Source: an uncultured Dehalococcoidia bacterium
GTDB lineage: Bacteria; Chloroflexota; Dehalococcoidia; Lucifugimonadales; Australimonadaceae
Length of the DNA stretch: 32,287 nucleotides
Direction of reading: 5' to 3'
Assembly: GCA_937901475.1 (NCBI GenBank)
Contig: CALGTL010000144.1
Location: 1 to 32,287 of the forward strand
The notes under the pieces were generated by a model that did not search any database, was not told where the DNA came from, and was given only the letters and a program-made list of their open reading frames with translations. The position numbers and the translations under genes are program-made. This document shows positions 1-7,875 of the stretch, piece by piece (position 1 is the first letter of the stretch; each line of letters opens with the position of its first letter).

Positions 1-372
1 GCTGTGCCCCAGCACGCCAATACTCGTGTACCCCTGATCAATCGCAAAACAAATCCAAGCGTCCCAATCGTGGATACAATCCGAAATGATTTCGTAGGCA
101 GCACCAATGCGCCTGCGACCACTAGGCCCAGTAGCCCAGCTAACCGGGTCGTGACCACGATTGTTTGCTCTAATGACCGCAATCCCATCGGCTGCGGCAA
201 GATTACTGAAGTCGTCGAACATATCGCTACCGTAGAAATTGCCAGCCACCCCGTGGTGGCAAATCAGCACGTCGATGGGCAGCTCGTTTTTCGCGCCCTT
301 GAACGGTTTCTGCCAACTGCCGTGCAGTGTTATACCGTCCGCAGTCGTGACCTTTACGATATCTACGGGCAT
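1..372 (-). CDS. Alpha/beta hydrolase, N-terminal part (cut by window edge)
   Basis: This gene is absent from the ORF track because it has no stop inside the window. Reading the minus strand from ATG at 372 gives 124 open codons to base 1, with AGGAGG just upstream of the start. The protein shows a beta-strand plus oxyanion-type segment DVLICHHGVAGNFYGSDMF, then RANNRGHD, and it ends exactly on LGHS. That is the start of the GxSxG nucleophile elbow of the alpha/beta hydrolase fold, so the catalytic Ser is the last residue visible. Family members hydrolyse esters, amides or C-C bonds; the substrate here cannot be told. It is divergent from the cyclodeaminase homologue at 484, with 111 bp between the two starts. 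The fold is fairly certain; the function is open. Confidence 0.8.
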   Translation of the reverse strand, partial: MPVDIVKVTTADGITLHGSWQKPFKGAKNELPIDVLICHHGVAGNFYGSDMFDDFSNLAAADGIAVIRANNRGHDPVSWATGPSGRRRIGAAYEIISDCIHDWDAWICFAIDQGYTSIGVLGHS

Positions 373-483
373 AGGAACCCCCTCCTACCGTTTTAGTAGT
401 AGCCGTCTCCGTCTTTCACACGCAGAACTTGGCCAGTAACGTAATATTCGTCCCGCGCACCTATCCAAACCAAGGAGATTCAC

Positions 484-1596
484 ATGCTGTTCATCGACAA
501 TCCAACGGTAGAAAAGGTACTGAGTATGGATGACTGTATCGACGCACAGGATATCGCGTTCCGAGGGTTGCCAAGCGGCGCTTCAGTGCACCGCCCTCGT
601 ATCGATGTGTATGTCCCTACAGACCGAACTGACGGTTACTATCGCTGGGGGACAATGGAAGGGGCAAGCAAGGATCTTGGGGTGTTCGCCATACGTATGA
701 AGTCCGATATTCTTTATTGGCCCCAGGACGAACAAGGATTCTGGAAGGAAGAGAAGTACAACACCGAGCCTGGGCTCTACTGCGGGCTGGTGATGCTGTT
801 CAGTACACGAAATGGGGCGCCGTTGGCCATTATTAACGACGGGATCATCCAGCATATGCGCGTGGGGGGAGGCGCTGGTCTAGGAGCGAAATATCTGTCG
901 CGTCCCGATTCCCATACGGTCGGGATGATTGGGTCTGGTGGAATGGCACGGACCTATTTACAGGCATTTTGCTCTGTTCGAGACATCCGACATGTTAAGG
1001 TTTTCAGCCCAACCAAAAAAAATCGCGAAGCGTATGCCGCGGAGATGGCTGGCAAGCTAGAGATTGATGTTCAACCAGTTAGCACTCCAGAAGAGGCTGT
1101 CGAGGGCGCCGATATCGTATCTGCGGCCACGAACGCAATGCAGGCCGCACTGAAAGGCGCGTGGCTTCAGCCAGGTCAGCATGTTACCGACGTGCGAGGG
1201 GAGCTTGACGACGACGTGTTCACCAGGGCAGACGTGATTTTCAAGCAGGGCGTTTCACACTCACGCCCACGTAACGAAGATGTTGAGCACATGGGTGATG
1301 GTTACAACAATGGCGACTACATAGCGGGCAACGCAGAAGAGTTAGAGCGCCTACCAAAGCGACATCGATCGGGTGCACTCGGAGAGCCTTCGACTTCTTA
1401 TCCCTCTTTCACTGACCTGGCCAGCGGCAACTTCCCGCTGCGAACCTCAGATGAACAGATCACTTTGTACCTGAACACTGGCAATCAGGGGCTTCAATTC
1501 GCGGCTGTGGGCGCCGCCGTCTATAACCGTTGCCTGGAGCTCGGCCTTGGGCATCAACTTCCCACGGAGTGGTTCCTTCAAGATATTCGCGATTGA
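484..1596 (+). CDS. Ornithine cyclodeaminase / mu-crystallin family protein
   Basis: The 370-residue protein has the family's usual layout. An N-terminal substrate and dimerisation region is followed by MRVGGGAGLGAKYLSRPD and a Rossmann segment VGMIGSGGMARTYLQAF (about residues 148-164) that binds NAD(P). Downstream come the motifs GADIVSAATNA and LQPGQHVTDVRGELDDDVF. Known members are ornithine cyclodeaminase, alanine dehydrogenase, ketimine reductases and opine-type dehydrogenases. It is somewhat longer than the roughly 320-350 aa norm, with an insertion near WPQDEQGFWKEEKYN that also occurs in uncharacterised environmental homologues. AAGGAG lies 7 nt before the ATG, so the start is well supported. 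It is followed after 104 bp by an amidohydrolase in the same direction, which suggests a shared catabolic route. The exact substrate is unknown. Confidence 0.85.
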   Translation: MLFIDNPTVEKVLSMDDCIDAQDIAFRGLPSGASVHRPRIDVYVPTDRTDGYYRWGTMEGASKDLGVFAIRMKSDILYWPQDEQGFWKEEKYNTEPGLYCGLVMLFSTRNGAPLAIINDGIIQHMRVGGGAGLGAKYLSRPDSHTVGMIGSGGMARTYLQAFCSVRDIRHVKVFSPTKKNREAYAAEMAGKLEIDVQPVSTPEEAVEGADIVSAATNAMQAALKGAWLQPGQHVTDVRGELDDDVFTRADVIFKQGVSHSRPRNEDVEHMGDGYNNGDYIAGNAEELERLPKRHRSGALGEPSTSYPSFTDLASGNFPLRTSDEQITLYLNTGNQGLQFAAVGAAVYNRCLELGLGHQLPTEWFLQDIRD

Positions 1597-1700
1597 GCGG
1601 GTAAAATCTTTACTCAATGTGTCGGTTTGCTCTACTGTCATATCCTAGTGTTCGATGACAAGCATATGAATTTTTAGTGAAGTACGGACGAGGACGATAG

Positions 1701-2897
1701 ATGAAAGATGGAATGCAGTTTGTCGACTGTGATATGCACGTGATGGAGCCCGCCGATATATTTGACCGCTACCTTGATCCAAAATTTAAAGACCGCGTAC
1801 TTACTTCGGCACCCGCTGGAGGGAAGCCAGGCATGGGAAGGGTAGTGATTGACGGATTGTCTCGAAACGGGGACGAAGAGCCGCAGCAATACCGCAAGCC
1901 AAATCGGTCCGTCGCGTCCAGCGACAGACAGCCACTATCAGGGTCACGCTCAACCGACTACCTCAACTTTGCCATTGATCGCCGCTATAACGCTGAAGCC
2001 CAGGTTATGGGATTGGAAATGGAAGGGATCGACATCGCCGTTCTCTTTCCAACCATGGGATTGAGCCTAATCGCGAGGGACGGCTTGGACCCATTGCTCT
2101 CAGAGGGCCTCTGCCAGGCTTACAACAATTGGATCTACGACTTTTGCCAACACAGCCCTCATGAGCTGAAATTTGCCGCGATGCTTCCCTACCACGACGT
2201 GACCATTGCTTGTCGCGAACTGAAGCGCTGTGTAACTGAACTAGGAGCTGTGGGTTCTTTTATCAGGCCCAATCTCGTAAACGGGAGATATTGGCACTCC
2301 AATTACTGGAACCCTCTCTACAGCCTTCATGAAGAACTTGATGTGACATGGGGATTTCATGAAGGAACCGGAGCTTGGTACTCTCACATGAATACACTGT
2401 ACGGCGAGAATAGGTTTTATCGCCATGTCGCAAGCCACTGGATTGAGATGCAGCAGGCGCTAATCGCCATGGTGATTGGTGGTGTATTCGAGTTTCACCC
2501 CAAACTGAGGGTCGGTTTTCTTGAGGCGCAGAATTCCTGGGTACCGGGCCTGCTAAGTAGGATCGAATGGGATTACCCCCAATATCGAGACTCCCACGCG
2601 CCTTACCTATCAATGACTCCTAAGGAATACTTTCAGCGGAATTGCTGGGCTTCAGTTGAAGGTAGTGAGCCTGAAATTGAAGCTACGGCGTCGTTAATCG
2701 GCGCAAACCGCATGTGCATTTCATCCGACTATCCACACTTTGATTCACACTTCCCGAATGTTTCCAATAACTTGTTGAGCGGCGTTTCGCGCGAGACTGC
2801 GGCAGCAATCCTAAGGGGAGGAGCAGGCCTATGGGGGTTCACTGATGAGAATTTTAAAAATGCCAAAATCGCAGCCGATGCACGCCACGCTAATTAG
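1701..2897 (+). CDS. Amidohydrolase-2 family metal-dependent hydrolase/decarboxylase
   Basis: The protein has 398 residues with a TIM-barrel amidohydrolase-2 pattern. The N-terminal metal motif is FVDCDMHVMEP (D-x-H form). A middle region contains the core YNNWIYDFCQ and FAAMLPYHD, then WGFHEGTGAW (metal His) and FLEAQNSWVPGLLSRIEWDY. The late metal Asp sits in CISSDYPHFDSHFP. The family includes ACMSD, gamma-resorcylate decarboxylase and 4-oxalomesaconate hydratase, so decarboxylation or hydrolysis of an aromatic or dicarboxylic acid is plausible but unproven. It resembles the minus-strand amidohydrolase at 5709-6785 in architecture (AYNDWIYE, STDFPHE). GAGGAC lies upstream of the ATG. It converges with the GMC oxidoreductase gene after 52 bp. 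Confidence 0.87.
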   Translation: MKDGMQFVDCDMHVMEPADIFDRYLDPKFKDRVLTSAPAGGKPGMGRVVIDGLSRNGDEEPQQYRKPNRSVASSDRQPLSGSRSTDYLNFAIDRRYNAEAQVMGLEMEGIDIAVLFPTMGLSLIARDGLDPLLSEGLCQAYNNWIYDFCQHSPHELKFAAMLPYHDVTIACRELKRCVTELGAVGSFIRPNLVNGRYWHSNYWNPLYSLHEELDVTWGFHEGTGAWYSHMNTLYGENRFYRHVASHWIEMQQALIAMVIGGVFEFHPKLRVGFLEAQNSWVPGLLSRIEWDYPQYRDSHAPYLSMTPKEYFQRNCWASVEGSEPEIEATASLIGANRMCISSDYPHFDSHFPNVSNNLLSGVSRETAAAILRGGAGLWGFTDENFKNAKIAADARHAN

Positions 2898-2949
2898 CTA
2901 GTGTGCACAAATCAGCGCCATGCTTACATCCTCTTCGTACCAGGGTGAG

Positions 2950-4458
2950 TTAAGTTAAAAACTCAGCAAGCCGCTCGGCAATCATCATCACGGTGACATT
3001 GGTATTGGCGTGGGTAACAGTGGGCATTATCGATGCATCAGCTATAGAGAGATTATCGAGACCGTAGGCGCGTAGTCGTGAGTCAACAACGGCCATTGAA
3101 TTCGAAGCAGGACCCATCATGCATGTACCAACACCGTGATGGTACGTGTCATAACTGGAACGGGCGAATTCAGCCCAGTCTTCTGTGCGCGTGGGGGTTA
3201 TCAAAGGGCCGTAGAACTCTTTGAGAGTGCTGTCGTTCACGAACTCATAGATAAATTCCATCGCAGAAACCATCGCGGCAAGGTCATCAGGATCAGTTAG
3301 TAGAGCATCTTCAATGATGGGAAGCTCTCTTGGGTTCAGGCTAGCCAGACCCACTCGACCACGGCCGCGATTTTCAATTAAATTTGCCACTATGGGCATC
3401 ATCGGAGCTAACCCTTCGATGACCATGGGTGCGCGCATAAAGATATGGAAATCGGAATTGCTTGATGCCAGAGGGCTCTTATAATTCAACCGGAAACCGG
3501 CAACTACCCAGTCTGGGTTGAAGTCCTTAGAGCCTTCGAACGTCATCGAAATGTTGGCATGGTCTTGGTAATTTGCTCCTACACCAGGAGCATCAATCAA
3601 TGGCTTGATGCCTAAACGCTCAAGCTCATTAGCTGGCCCAAATCCAGACAACTGCAGTATCTGAGGGCTGTGGTAGACCCCTGCGGTCAATACAACATGG
3701 TCGGTAGAAGCCGAGAAAAGTTGTCCATCTACTTCATATGTGACTTCTTCAACGCGCTTCCCGATGATTTTCAATGAATGTACTAAGGCATTAGCGATAA
3801 TCGTGAGGTTTTCCCTCGGGCGTGCTTGGTCGAGGTAAGCAACAGAGCTAGATTGCCTCAGCCCGTCTTTTACATTAGAAACTCCTGGAGTCACCCCTTC
3901 TGGATTGGGAACATTGCCGTCAGGACTCAGAGGAAATCCGAGATTTACAGCGCGTTCAATAACAGCGGCAATCATTCCCGGTTGAGGATCATCAAAAGAA
4001 AACTTCCGCTTAACGTAAGTTGGCCCGTCTGTGCCATGGTGAGCCTCAGCTCCAAAGTCCTGATCGGACTCGATTCCCTTTAAGTACGGAAGGCAACCCT
4101 CATATGACCATCCAGGATTTCCGAGCGACTCCCATGTATCCAAGTCATGTTGAGTCGGGTGGACAAACCCCATCATGTTGACGGAAGATCCTCCTCCCAT
4201 AATACGACCCGCCAGAGGGTAATAAATGCTGCTATCAACCTTGCGTTTTGTGGGGTACATGATCACGTAATCAGACTCCAGAATCGCGCTATTCCCTCCG
4301 TTCCCATCAGCGATGACCTTTGGCAATGGTTGGGGGTCTGGGCCTGCTTCGAGTAGTAATACATGGCGATTGGGGTCCTCGGAAAGGCGTGATGCAACCA
4401 CGCAACCCGCGGACCCGCCACCGATCACGATAATGTCAAATGATTTACGATTTTCCAT
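2950..4458 (-). CDS. GMC-family FAD-dependent oxidoreductase (choline dehydrogenase-like)
   Basis: The protein has 502 residues, the normal GMC length. The FAD-binding Rossmann motif IIVIGGGSAGCVVASRLSE is at about residues 10-28 with LLLEAG after it. GMC signature 1 is AGRIMGGGSSVNMMGFV and signature 2 is GVYHSPQILQLSGFGP. The C-terminal catalytic pair is visible as the His in YHHGVGTCMMGP and the Asn in THANTNVTVMMIAERLA. Relatives oxidise primary alcohols, choline, glycols or sugars using FAD. The protein is cytoplasmic, with no signal peptide. It lies downstream of the TRAP lipoprotein gene but is separated from it by a strong terminator (4543-4586) and a second hairpin, so it may have its own promoter. 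The substrate is unknown; the neighbours suggest a role in breaking down an imported organic compound. Confidence 0.92.
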   Translation of the reverse strand: MENRKSFDIIVIGGGSAGCVVASRLSEDPNRHVLLLEAGPDPQPLPKVIADGNGGNSAILESDYVIMYPTKRKVDSSIYYPLAGRIMGGGSSVNMMGFVHPTQHDLDTWESLGNPGWSYEGCLPYLKGIESDQDFGAEAHHGTDGPTYVKRKFSFDDPQPGMIAAVIERAVNLGFPLSPDGNVPNPEGVTPGVSNVKDGLRQSSSVAYLDQARPRENLTIIANALVHSLKIIGKRVEEVTYEVDGQLFSASTDHVVLTAGVYHSPQILQLSGFGPANELERLGIKPLIDAPGVGANYQDHANISMTFEGSKDFNPDWVVAGFRLNYKSPLASSNSDFHIFMRAPMVIEGLAPMMPIVANLIENRGRGRVGLASLNPRELPIIEDALLTDPDDLAAMVSAMEFIYEFVNDSTLKEFYGPLITPTRTEDWAEFARSSYDTYHHGVGTCMMGPASNSMAVVDSRLRAYGLDNLSIADASIMPTVTHANTNVTVMMIAERLAEFLT

Positions 4459-4496
4459 TACAAATATCTCCAGGAAAAAGGCCCTACAAATTTTGA

Positions 4497-4522
4497 GGCG
4501 CCAGGAAAAACCACCTGGCGCC
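4497..4522 (-). promoter_or_regulatory. GC-rich hairpin in the leader of the GMC oxidoreductase gene
   Basis: GGCGCCAGG and CCTGGCGCC are perfect 9-bp arms around an 8-nt A-rich loop, about 40 nt upstream of the GMC start codon. It is separate from the terminator at 4543-4586. With no U-tract directly after it on the minus strand, it looks more like a leader stem or mRNA-protecting element than a terminator. Confidence 0.45.
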
Positions 4523-4542
4523 GAGTCAATTAGGCATAAATA

Positions 4543-4586
4543 AAGAGAAGAGGCCTTGCAGTCTTTCCTGCAAGGCCTCTTCTCTT
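4543..4586 (-). terminator. Intrinsic terminator after the TRAP solute-binding protein gene
   Basis: A perfect 19-bp stem (AAGAGAAGAGGCCTTGCAG and its complement) surrounds a 6-nt loop. On the minus strand it is followed by TTTATTTA. It begins 12 nt after the stop of the solute-binding protein gene, so it should end that transcript before the GMC gene. Confidence 0.85.
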
Positions 4587-4598
4587 ATTCGGATTCTC

Positions 4599-5657
4599 TT
4601 AGCTTGCCTTAGTTCTTAGGCAATCCATAGCCGCACCTACGCTTGCGCCGTAAGTCGAGTCAACATCAATGAAAGTCTTCTTGCCTTCTTCAAACCAAGT
4701 CGACTGCCAGAGAGCTGAACCTGCAGCGTCAAACTCAATTCCAACGGTACCTTCTGCGAGCATACCAGCATCTGTCTTAGCAGAATCGCGTCTGCTGTTG
4801 GCCAGATTCTCTTTGGACATACGCTCGAATTCAGTATTGATTAGCTCCTTCAAGTCATCAGGTATGGCATCCCATGTCTTTTTGTTGAAGAAGAAACCTG
4901 TGCCGCCACCTTCACCTAGTTCGTCGGTTACCCAGTAATTTACGACGTTGTACCAACTCCCTCGGTGTGCCCCACTTGAAGCATATGCAGCCCCATCAAT
5001 AATTCCCTTTTCAAGGGCGGTGTAGATTTCAGGGTAAGGAATACGAGTTGGAATTCCACCGAGCTTCTTGATGAAAGGCCCGTATAGGCCTGAATCTCGA
5101 ATCTTCAGACCGGTGAGATCTGGTGTGGTCATATCCTCGTTAAGGTAGATCTTGTAGCCGGCTCCAATATTTGGACCCGTCCAATATGCACCCTGCAAAC
5201 GACCTGCTAGGGCTTCTCGAACAGAAGAAATTAGCCCACAAGATTCACGGGCATCCCAATCGCCTTTGACGAAGTCACCGGAAGTGCCAATCGCGGTGAA
5301 TTCCTGGATGTATGAAGCATGGGTGTATAGAAGCTGGAACTGATTGGCCAGTAGCGGGCGCATCTGCTCAAAAGCAGGAGCAATCTCGCTGCCGCCGAAA
5401 TCAGTAAGGACGAGCCTGCCGTTTGATTTCTCATTGATAATATCAATGAAGGGCAAGTAGAAATTCTTAATCGATGGCGTCGCTGGGCTCCATGGACGCA
5501 CAACCTTTATGTTGATCGGGTTAGACGCGGAAGACCCTGGACCAGTTGGGGCCGCGGCTACCGCAGACTCCGGGGCAACAGTTGGATCGTCACCACCACA
5601 ACCAGCTACTGCAAGTAGCATCAACATTGCTACTACCATCATGACTATTTTCTTCAC
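4599..5657 (-). CDS. dctP: TRAP transporter substrate-binding lipoprotein (DctP/SBP family)
   Basis: The N-terminus is a classic lipoprotein signal: KK, a hydrophobic run and the lipobox LAVAGC, then a Ser/Pro/Ala-rich linker. The mature part shows the TRAP binding-protein core TGLKIRDSGLYGPFIKKLGG followed by PYPEIYTALEKGIIDGA. The Arg of KIR normally clamps the substrate carboxylate, so the ligand is probably an organic acid. The track starts at the first of two tandem GTG codons (5660). GGAGG lies only 3 nt from that but 6 nt from the second (5657), which I prefer. It follows the amidohydrolase gene by about 50 nt on the same strand and ends at a strong terminator. Its likely partners, the permeases, are divergent at 7240-9186. 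The protein should be membrane-anchored on the outer face. Confidence 0.9.
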   Translation of the reverse strand: MKKIVMMVVAMLMLLAVAGCGGDDPTVAPESAVAAAPTGPGSSASNPINIKVVRPWSPATPSIKNFYLPFIDIINEKSNGRLVLTDFGGSEIAPAFEQMRPLLANQFQLLYTHASYIQEFTAIGTSGDFVKGDWDARESCGLISSVREALAGRLQGAYWTGPNIGAGYKIYLNEDMTTPDLTGLKIRDSGLYGPFIKKLGGIPTRIPYPEIYTALEKGIIDGAAYASSGAHRGSWYNVVNYWVTDELGEGGGTGFFFNKKTWDAIPDDLKELINTEFERMSKENLANSRRDSAKTDAGMLAEGTVGIEFDAAGSALWQSTWFEEGKKTFIDVDSTYGASVGAAMDCLRTKAS

Positions 5658-5708
5658 CACTATCCTCCTTTGTTCTGGCTACGAGAAAGCCCTGCTAAAA
5701 TTGCGACG

Positions 5709-6785
5709 TCATTCAAATCCATAAAAACGATTGGCATTTGAATACATAATTGCCTCTTTATCTTCGTCAGATAACTCGGAGTTCTCGCAAATCTCTTCAA
5801 CTTCATGTTGACAGAGCTCGGCGTTTACCTCGTGAGGGAAGTCGGTTGAGAACATGAAAGGCTTATTCCCAAATACTTTTACGGCATATGGCAGATCGGG
5901 CTCATCACCTTCGACGCCTACGTAAATCCGTCCCTCGTCAATCTGGCGCTGAATGTAATCAGCTACTTGCTCCCCATCTTTCAAATCAAACAAAGTCTTT
6001 TGAGGATTCATCGCAGTAAATGCGCGATAAGAACTATCACAGCGTTCTCGAGCCATGAGCAGCCATCCAACGCCACCTTCTAGGAATCCGAATTTTACAT
6101 TTGGGAATTTATCGAAAACTCCATTGAACAACAAACTCACGAAGCCGATGGTGATCCCTGCGGGATGCCCTAAAGCATGGACTCCAGCAAAAACATTTAG
6201 GGTATCTAACCCCAAACCACTATGTGCTCCTCCATGAAGAGCTAATGCGCAACCTAGTCGATTAGCTTCTTCGTAAATGGGGAAGTAGTCCTTATCACCC
6301 AAATGAGTTTTTAAGCCTGTTGAAGGAAGCATTGCCCCGCACAGGCCCAGCTCCGTAACGATTCTTCGAAGCTCGATCACTGCAAGCTTTGGGTCTTGCA
6401 TTGGAATCAGCCCTACAGCATTCAGGCGCTCATCTTTAGATACATAAGTTTCGTATATCCAGTCGTTGTATGCGCGCGCAACGCCATCAGCCCAATCTAA
6501 ATCCATAATCCTGCCAAAGGCTAAGCCGCGCGTGGGGTATAAAACAGAACGCTCAATCTTTAATTGATCAAGAAACTGCCCCCAACCTACGGCACCACCG
6601 GGGTCTACGAAGGACCCGGGCGGACTGACATGCAAGTGGTGATGGATATGGTCGAGCTCGGGAAATGGAAGTTTGCGTGATTGAGTCCGCCCCCATGAGG
6701 ACGGCGCACGTTCCATAATCCCGGCCAGATCTTCAAAGATGTGGCCATCTGCATCGACGATGCGACTAGGGGTCCAGGCGCTCAT
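5709..6785 (-). CDS. Amidohydrolase-2 family protein
   Basis: This 358-residue protein has the amidohydrolase-2 TIM-barrel pattern. VDADGHIFEDL near residue 10 carries the first metal ligands. AYNDWIYETYV and AVGLIPMQDPKLAV form the core, ALHGGAH holds the middle metal His, FGFLEGGVGWLLMARERCD follows, and MFSTDFPHE holds the late catalytic Asp. Known relatives decarboxylate or hydrate aromatic and dicarboxylic acids. AGGAGG lies close upstream of the ATG. It is the first gene of a minus-strand unit with the TRAP lipoprotein gene, which supports a role in processing the imported substrate. It is a distant paralogue of the plus-strand gene at 1701-2897. Specific activity cannot be assigned. 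Confidence 0.87.
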   Translation of the reverse strand: MSAWTPSRIVDADGHIFEDLAGIMERAPSSWGRTQSRKLPFPELDHIHHHLHVSPPGSFVDPGGAVGWGQFLDQLKIERSVLYPTRGLAFGRIMDLDWADGVARAYNDWIYETYVSKDERLNAVGLIPMQDPKLAVIELRRIVTELGLCGAMLPSTGLKTHLGDKDYFPIYEEANRLGCALALHGGAHSGLGLDTLNVFAGVHALGHPAGITIGFVSLLFNGVFDKFPNVKFGFLEGGVGWLLMARERCDSSYRAFTAMNPQKTLFDLKDGEQVADYIQRQIDEGRIYVGVEGDEPDLPYAVKVFGNKPFMFSTDFPHEVNAELCQHEVEEICENSELSDEDKEAIMYSNANRFYGFE

Positions 6786-7239
6786 ACTTCCTCCTGTTTT
6801 ACAGCTCTCTGGGTAACGAATTAGCTCGGGACATCACTAAAGCGACGCCTAAGCACATATGAAGACCTGTACTACCCACTTCTGCAACTTAAGGAGTAGG
6901 GACGCACGATACAAATCCCGTTTGAATGTGTCAAGTAGGGAACAGAAAAAGGCATATGGGGAGCATATATGGCGAAAGAAGTGGACTACTCTAATCTAAG
7001 CCTCTAGAAAGAGTAATGCCTATATGCTTCGCCCCAAGTGAGGTGTATAGTTTCGCCGAACATTTAACCCTGACTCCGCCTGCGAACTCGACAGTAGCTG
7101 GGGCAATCAAAAGGCAGAAATGTTCTTAACCAGAGGCTCTGGTTTGGAGTACTCATGATGAGGAATGATCCACCTGCTAAAGATCGGCCCGGATACAGGC
7201 CTTTTAATTAACGAGTGATTTGATTAACAAGGACAGATT
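6786..7239. other. Divergent promoter region between amidohydrolase/dctP and dctQM
   Basis: This 454 bp stretch holds no convincing ORF. It separates the starts of two divergent transcription units that together encode a TRAP transporter. Several AT-rich CATATG-type hexamers occur, but I could not fix a clear -35/-10 pair. The notable element is the 17-bp palindrome listed separately at 7128-7144. Confidence 0.6.
7128..7144. promoter_or_regulatory. 17-bp palindrome, candidate operator for the TRAP locus
   Basis: AACCAGAGGCTCTGGTT is a perfect inverted repeat with 8-bp arms around one central base, about 95 bp upstream of dctQ in a divergent promoter region. Its size and symmetry are what a dimeric repressor such as a GntR-, LacI- or IclR-type regulator would bind. 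No regulator gene is present in the window, so the binding protein is unknown. Confidence 0.4.
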
Positions 7240-7764
7240 GTGATTATGCACAGACTATCTAGCAGCGTGAAACTTCTAGAACAAATCTTTGATTTCATAG
7301 TTAACGGGGCTTTTATCATTGCGACCTGGTTGATTATGTTCTTGGCCCTGATTGTGGGCTATGAAGTTCTGATGAGATACGCATTTAATGCCCCCACATT
7401 TTGGGTACTACAAACAGCTGGCTATTGCTTAGCGTTCATTACATTTTTTAGCGCAACAAAAATCTTGCAAGAAGACGGACATACTCGAATGACAGTTGTA
7501 ATCGATATGTTCCCCGAACGTGTCGTGACTGTAGTGAATAGAATTACAGCCTTAGCATCTGGTGTAGTGTGCGGAATCTTGACTTGGAGAACCGGCTTAT
7601 CTACCTACGAAGGCTACCTCTGGGACTTGAACATTTGGGAAGGGTACAAAATCCCTCAGTATTGGGTATGGTGGGTTATGCCCTTTGGTTTTGGATTACT
7701 GACCATTCAATTCTTTCGTATGGTTGGGGGATACAAGCCTCGGCGATGGGATGACTACGATTAA
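7240..7764 (+). CDS. dctQ: TRAP transporter small permease (DctQ family)
   Basis: The 174-residue protein has four hydrophobic segments, the expected DctQ topology: about 20-45, 58-80, 95-120 and 140-165. It contains the family-type stretch VGYEVLMRYAFNAPTFWV, and the SATKILQEDGHTRMTVVID segment leads into the third helix. DctQ pairs with the large DctM permease to import organic acids using a Na+ or H+ gradient. The ORF opens at GTG 7240; an ATG at 7246 is an alternative. AAGGA lies 6 nt before the GTG and 12 nt before the ATG, so the GTG fits spacing better. It is followed, after an unusually wide 111 bp gap, by dctM. Confidence 0.85.
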   Translation: MIMHRLSSSVKLLEQIFDFIVNGAFIIATWLIMFLALIVGYEVLMRYAFNAPTFWVLQTAGYCLAFITFFSATKILQEDGHTRMTVVIDMFPERVVTVVNRITALASGVVCGILTWRTGLSTYEGYLWDLNIWEGYKIPQYWVWWVMPFGFGLLTIQFFRMVGGYKPRRWDDYD

Positions 7765-7770
7765 CGGAAC

Positions 7771-7787
7771 CCTCAATTAAATTGAGG
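7771..7787 (+). promoter_or_regulatory. Short perfect hairpin between dctQ and dctM
   Basis: CCTCAATT-A-AATTGAGG is a perfect 8-bp inverted repeat 7 nt after the dctQ stop. It has no long U-tract, so it is weak as a terminator. It could stabilise the upstream mRNA or set the ratio of small to large permease. Confidence 0.4.
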
Positions 7788-7875
7788 TGACTCCCAAGCA
7801 TGCGTCGATGTTTTAAATAAACCTAATACGGACAAGTGTGGACACAGTTACTGCTTGACCCAAGAGGAGTTAGTC

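Noticed and set aside
4-396. Plus-strand ORF of 130 aa
   Set aside because: It is the shadow of the minus-strand alpha/beta hydrolase, which has a ribosome-binding site and recognisable motifs.
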